From: DASQTB01 sp035642095
Lineage (GTDB): Bacteria > Actinomycetota > UBA4738 > CALAEC01
Reading direction: 5' to 3'
Length of the DNA: 24,245 nt
Assembly (NCBI GenBank): GCA_035642095.1
Contig: DASQTB010000160.1
Coordinates: forward strand, 1 to 24,245
The first letter of the stretch is position 1. Each line of letters starts with the position of its first letter. The notes beneath the pieces are model-generated. The model did no database searches. It had not been told where the DNA came from and saw nothing but the letters and a program-made list of their open reading frames with translations. Positions 13,910-20,341 of the stretch are shown piece after piece. Made by a program: the position numbers and the translations under genes.

Positions 13910-14890
13910 TCAGCTCCGGCGAAGACGCAGCCGCATCATCGGCCGCCGTCGTGCGCCGTAGCGATACTTGTAGGGGAGGTCGCCCTTCAGCATGTCGAAC
14001 ACCCGGCATCTCTCGCCGATGGCGCTTCTGATCAGCTCGGAGAGGAGGACGACCCCCGGGGAGACCTGCCGGTACTCGTGGTCGAACGCGGAGTTGTAGA
14101 GGAGGAACCGGTCCCGGTCGCGGAAGCCGACGGCGCCGGCGATCTTCGTTCCCCCGGCCTCCAGGAACGCCACGCGGAATCGCCCCCCGGGCAAGAGCGC
14201 ATCGCCGAGACGGCGGAAGAAGAGTTCCATGCCGGGGACCATGAACCGACCCTTGACCCCCCCGCTCGATCTGTGCATGTCCACGAACCGATCCAGGTCG
14301 CCGGCGACCGTGGCCGGCGTGGCGTCCACCAATCGGACGTCGGGGAACGACGCCCGGAGCCGCCGATCCTTGCGTCGGATCTCGTGGCGCAGCTTCCCCG
14401 GCAGTCTTTCCAGGTACTCGTCGTAGGAGGACGGCAACCGGACGAACGGGGCCACTCCATCCTCGACGATCTCGGCGACCAGTCCGGCGTCCTCCGCCCC
14501 CACGCGGAGGGCGGACAGCCATGGGGAGCGGGCGGGCAGCCCGGCCAGATCTGCCCGGCGCCAGTCGGCCCGGGTGGCCATCGAGCCCATGAGCTCCTTG
14601 GCCGATCGGTCGCGGGCCTCGGGGCGGCCGACCGGTCCCATGTAGTCGGTGACGTCGAACCCTCCCAGCCACGTGGCCGTCCCATTTCGGAAATCCAGCG
14701 CTGCGGCGGCCACGTCCTCTTCGCCATCGTGGACCAGGGCGATCTGCAGCCGGTCCGCCCCGAACTCCTCCCAGTACATCTTGAGGTACGAGGAGGAGTG
14801 GAACAGCGCAGCGTCGGGATCTGCCTCGACCAGCCCATCCCAGTCGCGGGCCAGGAAGGTCCGTGGGTCATCGGTCCATTCGACCGCCAT
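13910..14890 (-). CDS. GNAT/FemAB-like acyltransferase (Acetyltransf_6 type)
   Basis: From ATG 14890 this 326-residue protein has the double-GNAT layout of FemAB/BioF2-like acyltransferases. Near residue 160, a basic helix KLRHEIRRKDRRLR is typical of the family. The C-terminal half has FRVAFLEAGGTKIAGAVGFRDRDRFLLYNSAFDHEYRQVSPGVVLLSELI, ending in FDMLKGDLPYKYRYGA, which resembles the conserved FDFLRGDEPYKYRW signature. Related proteins take part in cell-wall, polysaccharide or lipid modification; the acceptor here is unknown. TACCCT lies 6 bases before ATG 14890, so the much longer upstream frame is rejected. It lies between the methyltransferase and YgfZ genes on the same strand. Confidence 0.82.
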   Translation of the reverse strand: MAVEWTDDPRTFLARDWDGLVEADPDAALFHSSSYLKMYWEEFGADRLQIALVHDGEEDVAAAALDFRNGTATWLGGFDVTDYMGPVGRPEARDRSAKELMGSMATRADWRRADLAGLPARSPWLSALRVGAEDAGLVAEIVEDGVAPFVRLPSSYDEYLERLPGKLRHEIRRKDRRLRASFPDVRLVDATPATVAGDLDRFVDMHRSSGGVKGRFMVPGMELFFRRLGDALLPGGRFRVAFLEAGGTKIAGAVGFRDRDRFLLYNSAFDHEYRQVSPGVVLLSELIRSAIGERCRVFDMLKGDLPYKYRYGARRRPMMRLRLRRS

Positions 14891-14896
14891 CCGGCC

Positions 14897-14902
14897 AGGG
14901 TA
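14897..14902 (-). promoter_or_regulatory. -10 element of the GNAT gene
   Basis: On the minus strand TACCCT is followed by 6 bases and ATG 14890. Confidence 0.5.
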
Positions 14903-14958
14903 CCAAGGGGTGTTCGGAGCATCGTCCGGCTCCGCGCCGGCGCCGTCGGAGAGACCGG

Positions 14959-15522
14959 TCAGCGGCTCAGCGAGAACAGCGTGTGATGGTAGGTCATCAG
15001 GGTGGGCCATCGAGCGCGATACGTCTCCACGTGCTCGATCCGAAGTCCGGCTCGCCGGAACACGCTGATCCATCCCTGGACCGAGCGGAACGTGAACGGC
15101 TTGGGCACCGCGTGGCGGAGGTTCAGGAGCCAGTCCCAGGCGATGTTCCACATGCGGTCCACCGTCGATGTGGGCGTGTCCTCGATCACCACCAGCCGCT
15201 GCCGCGTCACTCGAGCGGCCTCTCGAACGAGGCGCTCTTGATCCTCCCACGCCTCGACGTGGTGCAGGACGAACAGCATCATCACCGCGTCGAAGGATCG
15301 GTCGGGGAAGGGAAGGGAAAAGGGATCCTCCAGGCGGACGAACGGGAACCCGCCGACCCGGTTCCCAAAGTCGGCCACGTCGGCCAGGGTCGGGCGGATG
15401 CCGGTCCGATCGGCGAGCCAGCGAGCGACTCGTCCGGTGCCGGACCCGAGATCCAGCACGACCATGCCCGGCTGGAGGTGGGGGCCGATCTTCCCCCCGA
15501 TCTCGTTCTCCCGGAGGAACAC
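14959..15522 (-). CDS. Class I SAM-dependent methyltransferase
   Basis: This 187-residue protein carries motif I of class I methyltransferases (VLDLGSGTGRVARWL, residues about 22-36), an acidic post-I segment and the DRSFDAVMMLFVLHHVE motif of the Methyltransf_11 group. The C-terminal half (FTFRSVQGWISVFRRAGLRIEHVETYRARWP) has the usual final strands. The substrate is unknown; the closest family level is a small-molecule or lipid methyltransferase. GTG 15522 has a TAGGCT -10 box 8 bases upstream and GGAG 4 bases upstream. It is divergent from the 37-residue membrane peptide gene, with 53 bases between starts. The two downstream minus-strand genes appear to have their own -10 boxes. Confidence 0.85.
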   Translation of the reverse strand: MFLRENEIGGKIGPHLQPGMVVLDLGSGTGRVARWLADRTGIRPTLADVADFGNRVGGFPFVRLEDPFSLPFPDRSFDAVMMLFVLHHVEAWEDQERLVREAARVTRQRLVVIEDTPTSTVDRMWNIAWDWLLNLRHAVPKPFTFRSVQGWISVFRRAGLRIEHVETYRARWPTLMTYHHTLFSLSR

Positions 15523-15530
15523 TTCGCTCC

Positions 15531-15536
15531 AGCCTA
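15531..15536 (-). promoter_or_regulatory. -10 element of the methyltransferase gene
   Basis: On the minus strand TAGGCT is followed by 8 bases and GTG 15522. Confidence 0.45.
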
Positions 15537-15575
15537 GTGCGTGCTCCTATCCGGCCGATCGCCGTGGGAGAATCG

Positions 15576-15689
15576 ATGATCGTGGACGGCTCACGGGGCG
15601 TCTCGCCGGCGCTGATCCTGCTGGCCCTGGTCATCCTGGCGGTGGTGGCGCTGGTCGTGGTGGTTGCCGTGCGGCGGGTGGCCTGGTGA
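15576..15689 (+). CDS. Tiny single-span membrane protein (37 aa)
   Basis: The frame from ATG 15576 encodes a short polar N-terminus (MIVDGSRGVSP), about 20 hydrophobic residues (ALILLALVILAVVALVVVVA) and a basic tail (VRRVAW). It is predicted to cross the membrane once with the basic end in the cytoplasm. GGGAG sits 5 bases before ATG 15576. GTG 15582, 8 bases after GAGAAT, is an alternative leaderless start. The stop overlaps the beginning of a perfect 11-bp inverted repeat. No family is recognised. It is the second micro-membrane protein of the window, after 8259-8369. Confidence 0.5.
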   Translation: MIVDGSRGVSPALILLALVILAVVALVVVVAVRRVAW

Positions 15690-15766
15690 CTCGGCGGAGC
15701 GACGTCCGCCGAGTCGTGGAGGGAGTCCCGAGCGCGCTCCACGCCTTCGAGGAGCGGGGGCCGTGA
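15686..15766 (+). CDS. Possible 26-residue linking ORF
   Basis: GTG 15686 overlaps the preceding stop (GTGA), and its own TGA overlaps GTG 15763 of the next gene in the same way. The product would be a basic-then-acidic 26-mer (VTRRSDVRRVVEGVPS then ALHAFEERGP). The coupling at both ends is suggestive, but the frame also covers a strong hairpin, so it may only be chance. Confidence 0.2.
   Translation: MTRRSDVRRVVEGVPSALHAFEERGP
15688..15715 (+). terminator. Perfect 11-bp inverted repeat after the 37-aa membrane gene
   Basis: GACTCGGCGGA (15688-15698), six-base loop GCGACG, TCCGCCGAGTC (15705-15715). It starts inside the stop codon of the small membrane gene. There is no T tract, so it would be a U-less actinobacterial-type terminator or an attenuator before the zinc-ribbon membrane protein. 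Confidence 0.45.
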
Positions 15767-16476
15767 GCCGACGGTGCCCGAACTGCGGCGGGCTGGTCGG
15801 AGCCGATGCGAAGTGGTGTGGCCAGTGCCTCACCCCCTTGGGCGAGACCGGTTCGACCCCCCCTGGCCCCTCACCCGCCCCGCCCCCGGCGCCGCCCGGC
15901 CCGACGTCCACATCGGCTCGGCCATCGCAGGCTGCCGTACCGCCGGGCGGGGCTCATCCATCGAGATCGAGCGGACCGATCCGATCCGGCACGACCGGCG
16001 TTGTGTGGGAGTGCCCGGCGTGTCAGACGGAGAACCCGATCGAGGCCCCGGCGTGCCGGGTCTGTGGGACGCCGTTCGCCCGCCTCCTGGAGGAGGAGCG
16101 GCGGGGGCCGGCCCTCGAGCCGGGGCGGGCCGTGAGCCGCTCCCTCCTGTTCCCGGGCCTCGGGCACGCCGCGGCGGGGCGAGGTGCCGAGGGCCTGGCT
16201 CGAGCGGTCGTGTTCGGGTACACGCTGGCCATCGTGGTCACCGTCCTGGTGATGCGGTCCGGGGAGGGCTTCGGACCGTTCCTCCCCTTGGTTCTCATCT
16301 CGGCGGCCGCGGGGATCGCGCTGTACGCCTTGTCGGCGGTGGACGCCGGCCGGCTGGCCAGGGGAGAGCAACAGGTCCTGTCGAGCCGGGCCCTGCTGTA
16401 CGGTGCGGTCGGCCTGATGCTCGTGACCATCGTCATCCTGGTGATCGTGGGGACCAGGGTGGGCGGCCGGACGTGA
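15763..16476 (+). CDS. Membrane protein with two N-terminal zinc ribbons
   Basis: From GTG 15763 the product is 237 residues. It has a first zinc ribbon (Cys5, Cys8, Cys19, Cys22), a Pro/Ser-rich linker of about 55 residues, and a second ribbon (Cys84, Cys87, Cys98, Cys101; ECPACQTENP...CRVCG). A segment SRSLLFPGLGHAAAGRGAEG follows, then three predicted membrane spans near 147-163, 172-192 and 210-230. The PGLGHxxAGR segment resembles a loop seen in small multi-span proteins with zinc-ribbon heads. The zinc ribbons should lie in the cytoplasm. The extension to 15664 is rejected as it covers the hairpin. Function unknown; a membrane-linked adaptor or scaffolding role is conceivable. Confidence 0.75.
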   Translation: MSRRCPNCGGLVGADAKWCGQCLTPLGETGSTPPGPSPAPPPAPPGPTSTSARPSQAAVPPGGAHPSRSSGPIRSGTTGVVWECPACQTENPIEAPACRVCGTPFARLLEEERRGPALEPGRAVSRSLLFPGLGHAAAGRGAEGLARAVVFGYTLAIVVTVLVMRSGEGFGPFLPLVLISAAAGIALYALSAVDAGRLARGEQQVLSSRALLYGAVGLMLVTIVILVIVGTRVGGRT

Positions 16477-16503
16477 CGGCTTGAGAGCATCGACCGGCCC
16501 TGC

Positions 16504-16509
16504 TATGTA
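16504..16509 (+). promoter_or_regulatory. Possible -10 element of the metallophosphoesterase gene
   Basis: TATGTA, preceded by TGC (a TGN-type extended -10), lies 6 bases before GTG 16516. It departs from TANNNT at the last base, so support is weak. Confidence 0.3.
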
Positions 16510-16515
16510 ACCGGG

Positions 16516-17283
16516 GTGCGGATCCACCTGATCTCCGATCTCCACGGCGCGGTTGACTCGTTGCCCCTCGCAGCGAAGGGATGCGACCTTCTCATCGTTC
16601 TGGGCGATCTCATCAACGTTCTCGACTACCGGGCGATGGAGGGGATCCTGGTCGACGTGTTCGGTCGTGAACCGGTCGCCGAGGCGGCGCACCTGCGCGC
16701 ACGAGGGCGGTACTTGGAGGCCCGTGAGGCCATGCGACGCCGCCGCGTGCCCGACGCGGAGGCCCGAGAGCGGTTCGTGTCGCTGGCCCGGGAGCAATAC
16801 CGGGCGATCTTCGCCGCCCTCCCCGACGGCGCCGTGGTGACGTACGGCAACGTCGACATCCCGGAGCTCCTCCGTGCGTCCGCGCCCGACCGAATCCGGG
16901 TCGTCGACGGGGAGGTGCTCGACCTCGACGGGGAGCGGTTCGGGATCGTGGGAGGCGGGATCCGAACGCCGCTGGGCATCCCGGGCGAAGTCGACGAAGA
17001 GGACTACGATCGGAAGCTGGCCGGCCTGGGCACGGTCGAGGTGATCTGCACGCATCAGCCCCCCCGGATCCCGTGGCTCGTGTACGACGTGGTGGGCAAG
17101 CGGTTCGAACCCGGCTCGACAGGGCTGGTCGGATACATCAACGAGCGCCGGCCCCGTTTCGGCTACTTCGGCCACGTCCACCAACCGCTCGTCGACCGGA
17201 TGACGATGGGGGAGACGCGACTGATCAACGTGGGTCATTTCCGAGCCACGGGACGCCCCTGGGTCCACGACACGGCGGGGTGA
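16516..17283 (+). CDS. Calcineurin-like metallophosphoesterase
   Basis: This 255-residue protein has the ordered metal-binding motifs of the superfamily: Asp8 and His10 (SDLHG), GDLIN (Asp31, Asn34), GNVD (Asn112, Asp114), His180 (CTHQPP) and GHVH (His220, His222). GNVD in place of GNHD is a change also seen in YfcE-like members, so activity need not be lost. The enzyme would hydrolyse phosphoesters in the cytoplasm; the substrate is unknown. GTG 16516 is preferred. Downstream, the SRPBCC gene starts 7 bases after the stop, which suggests one operon with the Get3-like ATPase region. The middle insert (residues about 50-100, basic and helical) is longer than in minimal YfcE proteins. Confidence 0.87.
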   Translation: MRIHLISDLHGAVDSLPLAAKGCDLLIVLGDLINVLDYRAMEGILVDVFGREPVAEAAHLRARGRYLEAREAMRRRRVPDAEARERFVSLAREQYRAIFAALPDGAVVTYGNVDIPELLRASAPDRIRVVDGEVLDLDGERFGIVGGGIRTPLGIPGEVDEEDYDRKLAGLGTVEVICTHQPPRIPWLVYDVVGKRFEPGSTGLVGYINERRPRFGYFGHVHQPLVDRMTMGETRLINVGHFRATGRPWVHDTAG

Positions 17284-17290
17284 GGGGAGG

Positions 17291-17728
17291 ATGGCGGGGC
17301 AGTCGGAAGGATCGATCGAGATCGAGGCCGAGCCGGGGCGGATCCTGGCGGTGATCGTGGACTTCGAGTCGTATCCGGAGTGGGCGGATGGGATCCGCAG
17401 GGCCGAGGTCCGAGCCCGCGACGACCACGGGCGGGCTACGGAGGTGGCCTTCGAGTTCGCGGCGATGGGGTTCACCGCCTCGTACACGCTGGCCTACGGG
17501 TACGCCCCCGAAGACACCGGCGTCTCGTGGACCACCGTCGCCGCGTCGGGAGCGGTGCGGGACATCCGCGGCGAGTACGTCCTGGAGCCGCTGGACGGTG
17601 ACACGGAGGTCACGTACCGGCTGACCGTGGAGCTGGGCGTCCCCGTCCCCGGATTCCTGAAGAAACGAGCGGACCGGACGGCCATCCGAACCGCGCTGGA
17701 GGGGCTGAAGAAGCGGGTGGAAGGGTAG
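17291..17728 (+). CDS. SRPBCC (START-like) family protein
   Basis: This 145-residue protein has the helix-grip pattern of SRPBCC/polyketide-cyclase-like proteins: IEIEAEPGRILAVIVDFESYPEWADGIRRAEV at the start, then a run of strands and a final helix (RADRTAIRTALEGLKKRVE). Such proteins bind hydrophobic ligands in a deep pocket. ATG 17291 follows a GGGGAGG run that is unusually close (1 base), so the start is slightly uncertain. It lies between the metallophosphoesterase and Get3-like genes, the latter starting 18 bases downstream with its own -10 box. A lipid or ubiquinone-like ligand is possible but not shown. Confidence 0.82.
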   Translation: MAGQSEGSIEIEAEPGRILAVIVDFESYPEWADGIRRAEVRARDDHGRATEVAFEFAAMGFTASYTLAYGYAPEDTGVSWTTVAASGAVRDIRGEYVLEPLDGDTEVTYRLTVELGVPVPGFLKKRADRTAIRTALEGLKKRVEG

Positions 17729-17731
17729 GGA

Positions 17732-17737
17732 TACGAT
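17732..17737 (+). promoter_or_regulatory. -10 element of the Get3-like ATPase gene
   Basis: TACGAT lies 9 bases before ATG 17747; the spacing is slightly longer than at other leaderless genes here. Confidence 0.35.
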
Positions 17738-17746
17738 GGAGCCCGC

Positions 17747-18946
17747 ATGAGGATCGTCCTCTTCACCGGTAAGGGGGGCGTGGGAAAGACCACCGTGGCC
17801 GCGGCGACTGCCGTCCGCGCTGCTCGGTCGGGTCAACGCACCCTGGTCACCAGCACCGATCCGGCCCACTCGCTGGCCGACTCGTTCGACCTCCCCCTGG
17901 GCGATGACACCGCCCAGATCGCGGACAACCTGTGGGCCGAGCAGATCGACGCCCAGGCCAGGCTGGAAGCGAACTACCGAGATATCCAGGAGCACGTCAT
18001 CTCGCTGCTGTCGTGGATGGGGGTCGACAGCGTCGAGGCCGAGGAGCTCTCGGTGATCCCCGGACTCGATGAGATCTTCAGCCTGACAGATATGCGCCGG
18101 CACGCGGATTCCGGGAGGTTCGACGTGCTGATCGTCGACTGCGCTCCCACCGCCGAGACGCTTCGTCTCCTGTCCCTGCCCGAGGTCATGAACTGGTACA
18201 TCGAACGGATCTTCCCCATCCACCGGGGGGTGACGAAGACGATCCGCCCGATGCTCACTCGGATGACGTCAATGCCCATCCCCGACGAGCGGATCTTCGC
18301 CGCGGTGGAGCGCCTGCACCGCAACCTGGAAGCCGTCCGGCGGATGCTGACGGACGAGAAGCAGTCGTCCGTCCGCTTGGTGGTGAACCCGGAGAGGATG
18401 GTGATCGCCGAGGCCCGCAGGACCTACACGTACCTGTCCCTGTTCGGTTACAGGGTCGACGCCGTGGTGGTCAACCGGATCATCCCCGCCGAGGTGAGCG
18501 ATCCGTACTTCGGAAAGTGGAAGGACATCCACACCGAGCACATCCATGAGATCGAAGAGTCGTTTCACCCGGTCCCCATCCTCCGGGCCCGCCTTTTCGA
18601 GCAGGAGATGGTGGGTATGGACCTGCTCGAACGGATGGGAGAGGAGGTCTACGGTGACCGCCAGGCCGCCCGGGTCCTGCATCGCGACCAGCCGATCAAG
18701 GTGCGCAAGCGCGGCCCCTGGTACGTGCTGGTCATGCGCCTCCCGTTCACGGACCGCGGCGATATCGATATCCACCGCAAGGCGGACGAGCTCTACGTTC
18801 GGGTCGGGTCGTACAAGCGCAGCCTGATCCTTCCCCATGCGCTCCAGCGGCTGGAGGTGAAGCAGGCCCGGTTCAGCGACGAGGGGTTGGAGGTCCGGTT
18901 CGCCGAGCGGTCCGCCCGACGGGCGGCCGGCGCCGGACAGAGGTAA
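17747..18946 (+). CDS. ArsA/Get3-like ATPase with C-terminal HSP20-like domain
   Basis: This 399-residue protein begins with the deviant Walker A GKGGVGKTT (residues 8-16). Switch I STDPAHSLADSF holds Asp38, and switch II DCAPTAETLRLL begins at Asp131. A helical middle part is followed by an HSP20/alpha-crystallin-like domain (about 322-390; MRLPFTDRGDIDIHRKADELYVRVGSYKRSLILPHAL). There is no second ATPase half, so a Get3-like dimer is expected rather than the two-domain arsenite pump ArsA. No arsenite-binding Cys set and no arsB are present. Get3 delivers tail-anchored membrane proteins in eukaryotes; actinobacterial relatives are poorly understood. Its neighbours (SRPBCC, CPVGFCPIG protein, Vms1-like protein) suggest a shared job, which remains inference. 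Confidence 0.88.
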   Translation: MRIVLFTGKGGVGKTTVAAATAVRAARSGQRTLVTSTDPAHSLADSFDLPLGDDTAQIADNLWAEQIDAQARLEANYRDIQEHVISLLSWMGVDSVEAEELSVIPGLDEIFSLTDMRRHADSGRFDVLIVDCAPTAETLRLLSLPEVMNWYIERIFPIHRGVTKTIRPMLTRMTSMPIPDERIFAAVERLHRNLEAVRRMLTDEKQSSVRLVVNPERMVIAEARRTYTYLSLFGYRVDAVVVNRIIPAEVSDPYFGKWKDIHTEHIHEIEESFHPVPILRARLFEQEMVGMDLLERMGEEVYGDRQAARVLHRDQPIKVRKRGPWYVLVMRLPFTDRGDIDIHRKADELYVRVGSYKRSLILPHALQRLEVKQARFSDEGLEVRFAERSARRAAGAGQR

Positions 18947-18963
18947 CGACCAGGGAGGGAGCG

Positions 18964-19206
18964 ATGGCCGAGAGGAAACGCGCCGGGACAAAGACCGCCG
19001 ACGGGATGGAGCACGACCGGGCATGCCCCGTCGGCTTCTGTCCGATCGGCATGTTCCTCACCGTGTCCGGCTCGGCTCGGCCCGAAGCCGTGGAGCACCT
19101 GATCGCCGCGGGCCGGGAGTTCATGCTGGCCCTCTCCGCTGTGATCAACGCCCGGGTGGAGGACCTCGGTCGGCCGTCTCAGCTGGAGAAGATCGACCTG
19201 GAGTAG
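18964..19206 (+). CDS. Small conserved protein with CPVGFCPIG motif
   Basis: This 80-residue protein has a charged N-terminus, then a compact CPVGFCPIG motif (Cys21, Cys26) and an amphipathic region (PEAVEHLIAAGREFMLALSAVINARVEDL). A good SD (GGAGGGA) stands just ahead of ATG 18964, 17 bases after the Get3-like stop. Small proteins with a similar motif occur beside ArsA-like ATPases in other actinobacteria as far as I recall; that was not checked. The closely spaced Cys pair could bind a metal or be redox active. The next gene starts 4 bases after its stop. Confidence 0.72.
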   Translation: MAERKRAGTKTADGMEHDRACPVGFCPIGMFLTVSGSARPEAVEHLIAAGREFMLALSAVINARVEDLGRPSQLEKIDLE

Positions 19207-19210
19207 CGGG

Positions 19211-20335
19211 GTGGACCGCGACGTCGTTCGCAGGCTGGCCGAATGGAACACCGGGGGGCTGCCGGTCACCACCCTGTACCTCGATTGCGACGGGAGACGA
19301 TATCCGCGCCGGGGCGATCTGGTGCGCCGAGGAGAGGATCTGGCCCGAAGGGCGTGCGACCAGATCGATCGTTCCGAGCGGGATGCATGGCTGTCGGTGT
19401 GCCGGGACGTTCAGCGGATCGGCGACTTCCTGAGGGAGGAGTTCCAGCGGAAGGGACCGATCCGGGGGGTGGCGCTGTTCGCCTGCTCCGGAGCCGGCCT
19501 GTGGGAGGCGGTCACGGCATCCCGATCCCTCCGCGACCGTCTGGTGGTCGGCCCCCGCCCACATCTCGTCCCGCTCGAGGCCCTCGTGGAGATGGCCGAG
19601 AGCTTCTGTACGGCGATCGTGGACCGGGAGAAGGCCCGCATCTTCCTGAGCTCTCTAGGTGAGATCGAGGAGGTGTCCCCGATCCTGGACGACGTTCCTG
19701 GCCGCCACGACCAGGGTGGATGGGCCCAGGCCAGGCTGGGACGGCATATCGAGGATCACGTCCACCGTCACCTCAAGCGGGTGGCTGACTCGCTCCTTCG
19801 TCTCCATCAGCGCCGTCGCTACGACCACCTGGTCCTGGCCGGGCCCGAGCAGGCGGTGGCCGAGCTCGAACGGGAGCTCCACGACTACGTCCGGCGGACC
19901 ATCCTCGACCGGACGTCGCTTCCCCTCACCGCGTCGGCGGAGGAGGTCCTGGACCGGGCCCTGGCCCTGGAGATGGACCTCGAGGACCGGCGGGAGCGGG
20001 AGGCCGTCGACCGGGTGGCCCAGGAGGCCGGAGCCGACACGGGCCGGGCGGTGGCGGGCATGGGGCCCACGCTGGCGGCTCTGGAGGAGAACAGGGTCGA
20101 CACGCTCGTGGTCAGGGACGGGCTCCAGGCCACCGGGGTTCGGTGCTCATCCTGTGGGCATCTGGCTCTCGACGGGCGGCGGTGCGAGGTGTGCGGGAGT
20201 CCCACCGAGGATGTCCCGGACCTGGTGGAGGAGGCCGTGGAGGCCGGACTTCGGCTCCGCTGCCGGGTGGAAACGGTCCGTGACGGCGCGGTCCTCGATC
20301 GCTCTGGGGGCATCGGGGCCCTCCTCCGCTTCTGA
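19211..20335 (+). CDS. Vms1/eRF1-like (baeRF family) peptidyl-tRNA hydrolase homologue
   Basis: This 374-residue protein has the three-part layout of bacterial relatives of archaeal/eukaryotic release factor 1. The N-terminal domain covers about 1-125. The catalytic-domain-like part has the loop QGGWAQAR at 168-175 followed by the helix LGRHIEDHVHRHLKRVAD, corresponding to the GGQ loop and its helix in eRF1/Vms1. The C-terminal L7Ae-like part has a zinc ribbon (Cys312, Cys315, Cys325, Cys328) and ends DRSGGIGALLRF. Vms1 frees nascent chains from stalled 60S subunits; related actinobacterial proteins are annotated Vms1/Ankzf1-family. GTG 19211 starts 4 bases after the previous stop. The actual substrate in bacteria is not known to me. 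Confidence 0.8.
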   Translation: MDRDVVRRLAEWNTGGLPVTTLYLDCDGRRYPRRGDLVRRGEDLARRACDQIDRSERDAWLSVCRDVQRIGDFLREEFQRKGPIRGVALFACSGAGLWEAVTASRSLRDRLVVGPRPHLVPLEALVEMAESFCTAIVDREKARIFLSSLGEIEEVSPILDDVPGRHDQGGWAQARLGRHIEDHVHRHLKRVADSLLRLHQRRRYDHLVLAGPEQAVAELERELHDYVRRTILDRTSLPLTASAEEVLDRALALEMDLEDRREREAVDRVAQEAGADTGRAVAGMGPTLAALEENRVDTLVVRDGLQATGVRCSSCGHLALDGRRCEVCGSPTEDVPDLVEEAVEAGLRLRCRVETVRDGAVLDRSGGIGALLRF

Positions 20336-20341
20336 CCGTCG

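Noticed and set aside
14891..15742. Long minus-strand extension of the GNAT protein
   Set aside because: It overlaps the methyltransferase gene in another frame and lacks similarity; ATG 14890 has a -10 box at the right distance.
17102..17112. GGTTCGAACCC, like a tRNA T-arm
   Set aside because: It lies within the metallophosphoesterase coding sequence (KRFEPG) with no matching acceptor, D or anticodon arms nearby.
18912..18936. CCGCCC-GAC-GGGCGG hairpin followed by CCGGCGCCGG near the end of the Get3-like gene
   Set aside because: It is within coding sequence encoding an Arg/Ala/Gly tail, has no T tract, and the next gene follows 17 bases later with an SD, so termination is unlikely.
17747..18946. 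Arsenite-efflux ATPase (ArsA) label
   Set aside because: Only one ATPase half, no arsenite-binding cysteines and no arsB or arsR nearby; Get3-like is the safer description.
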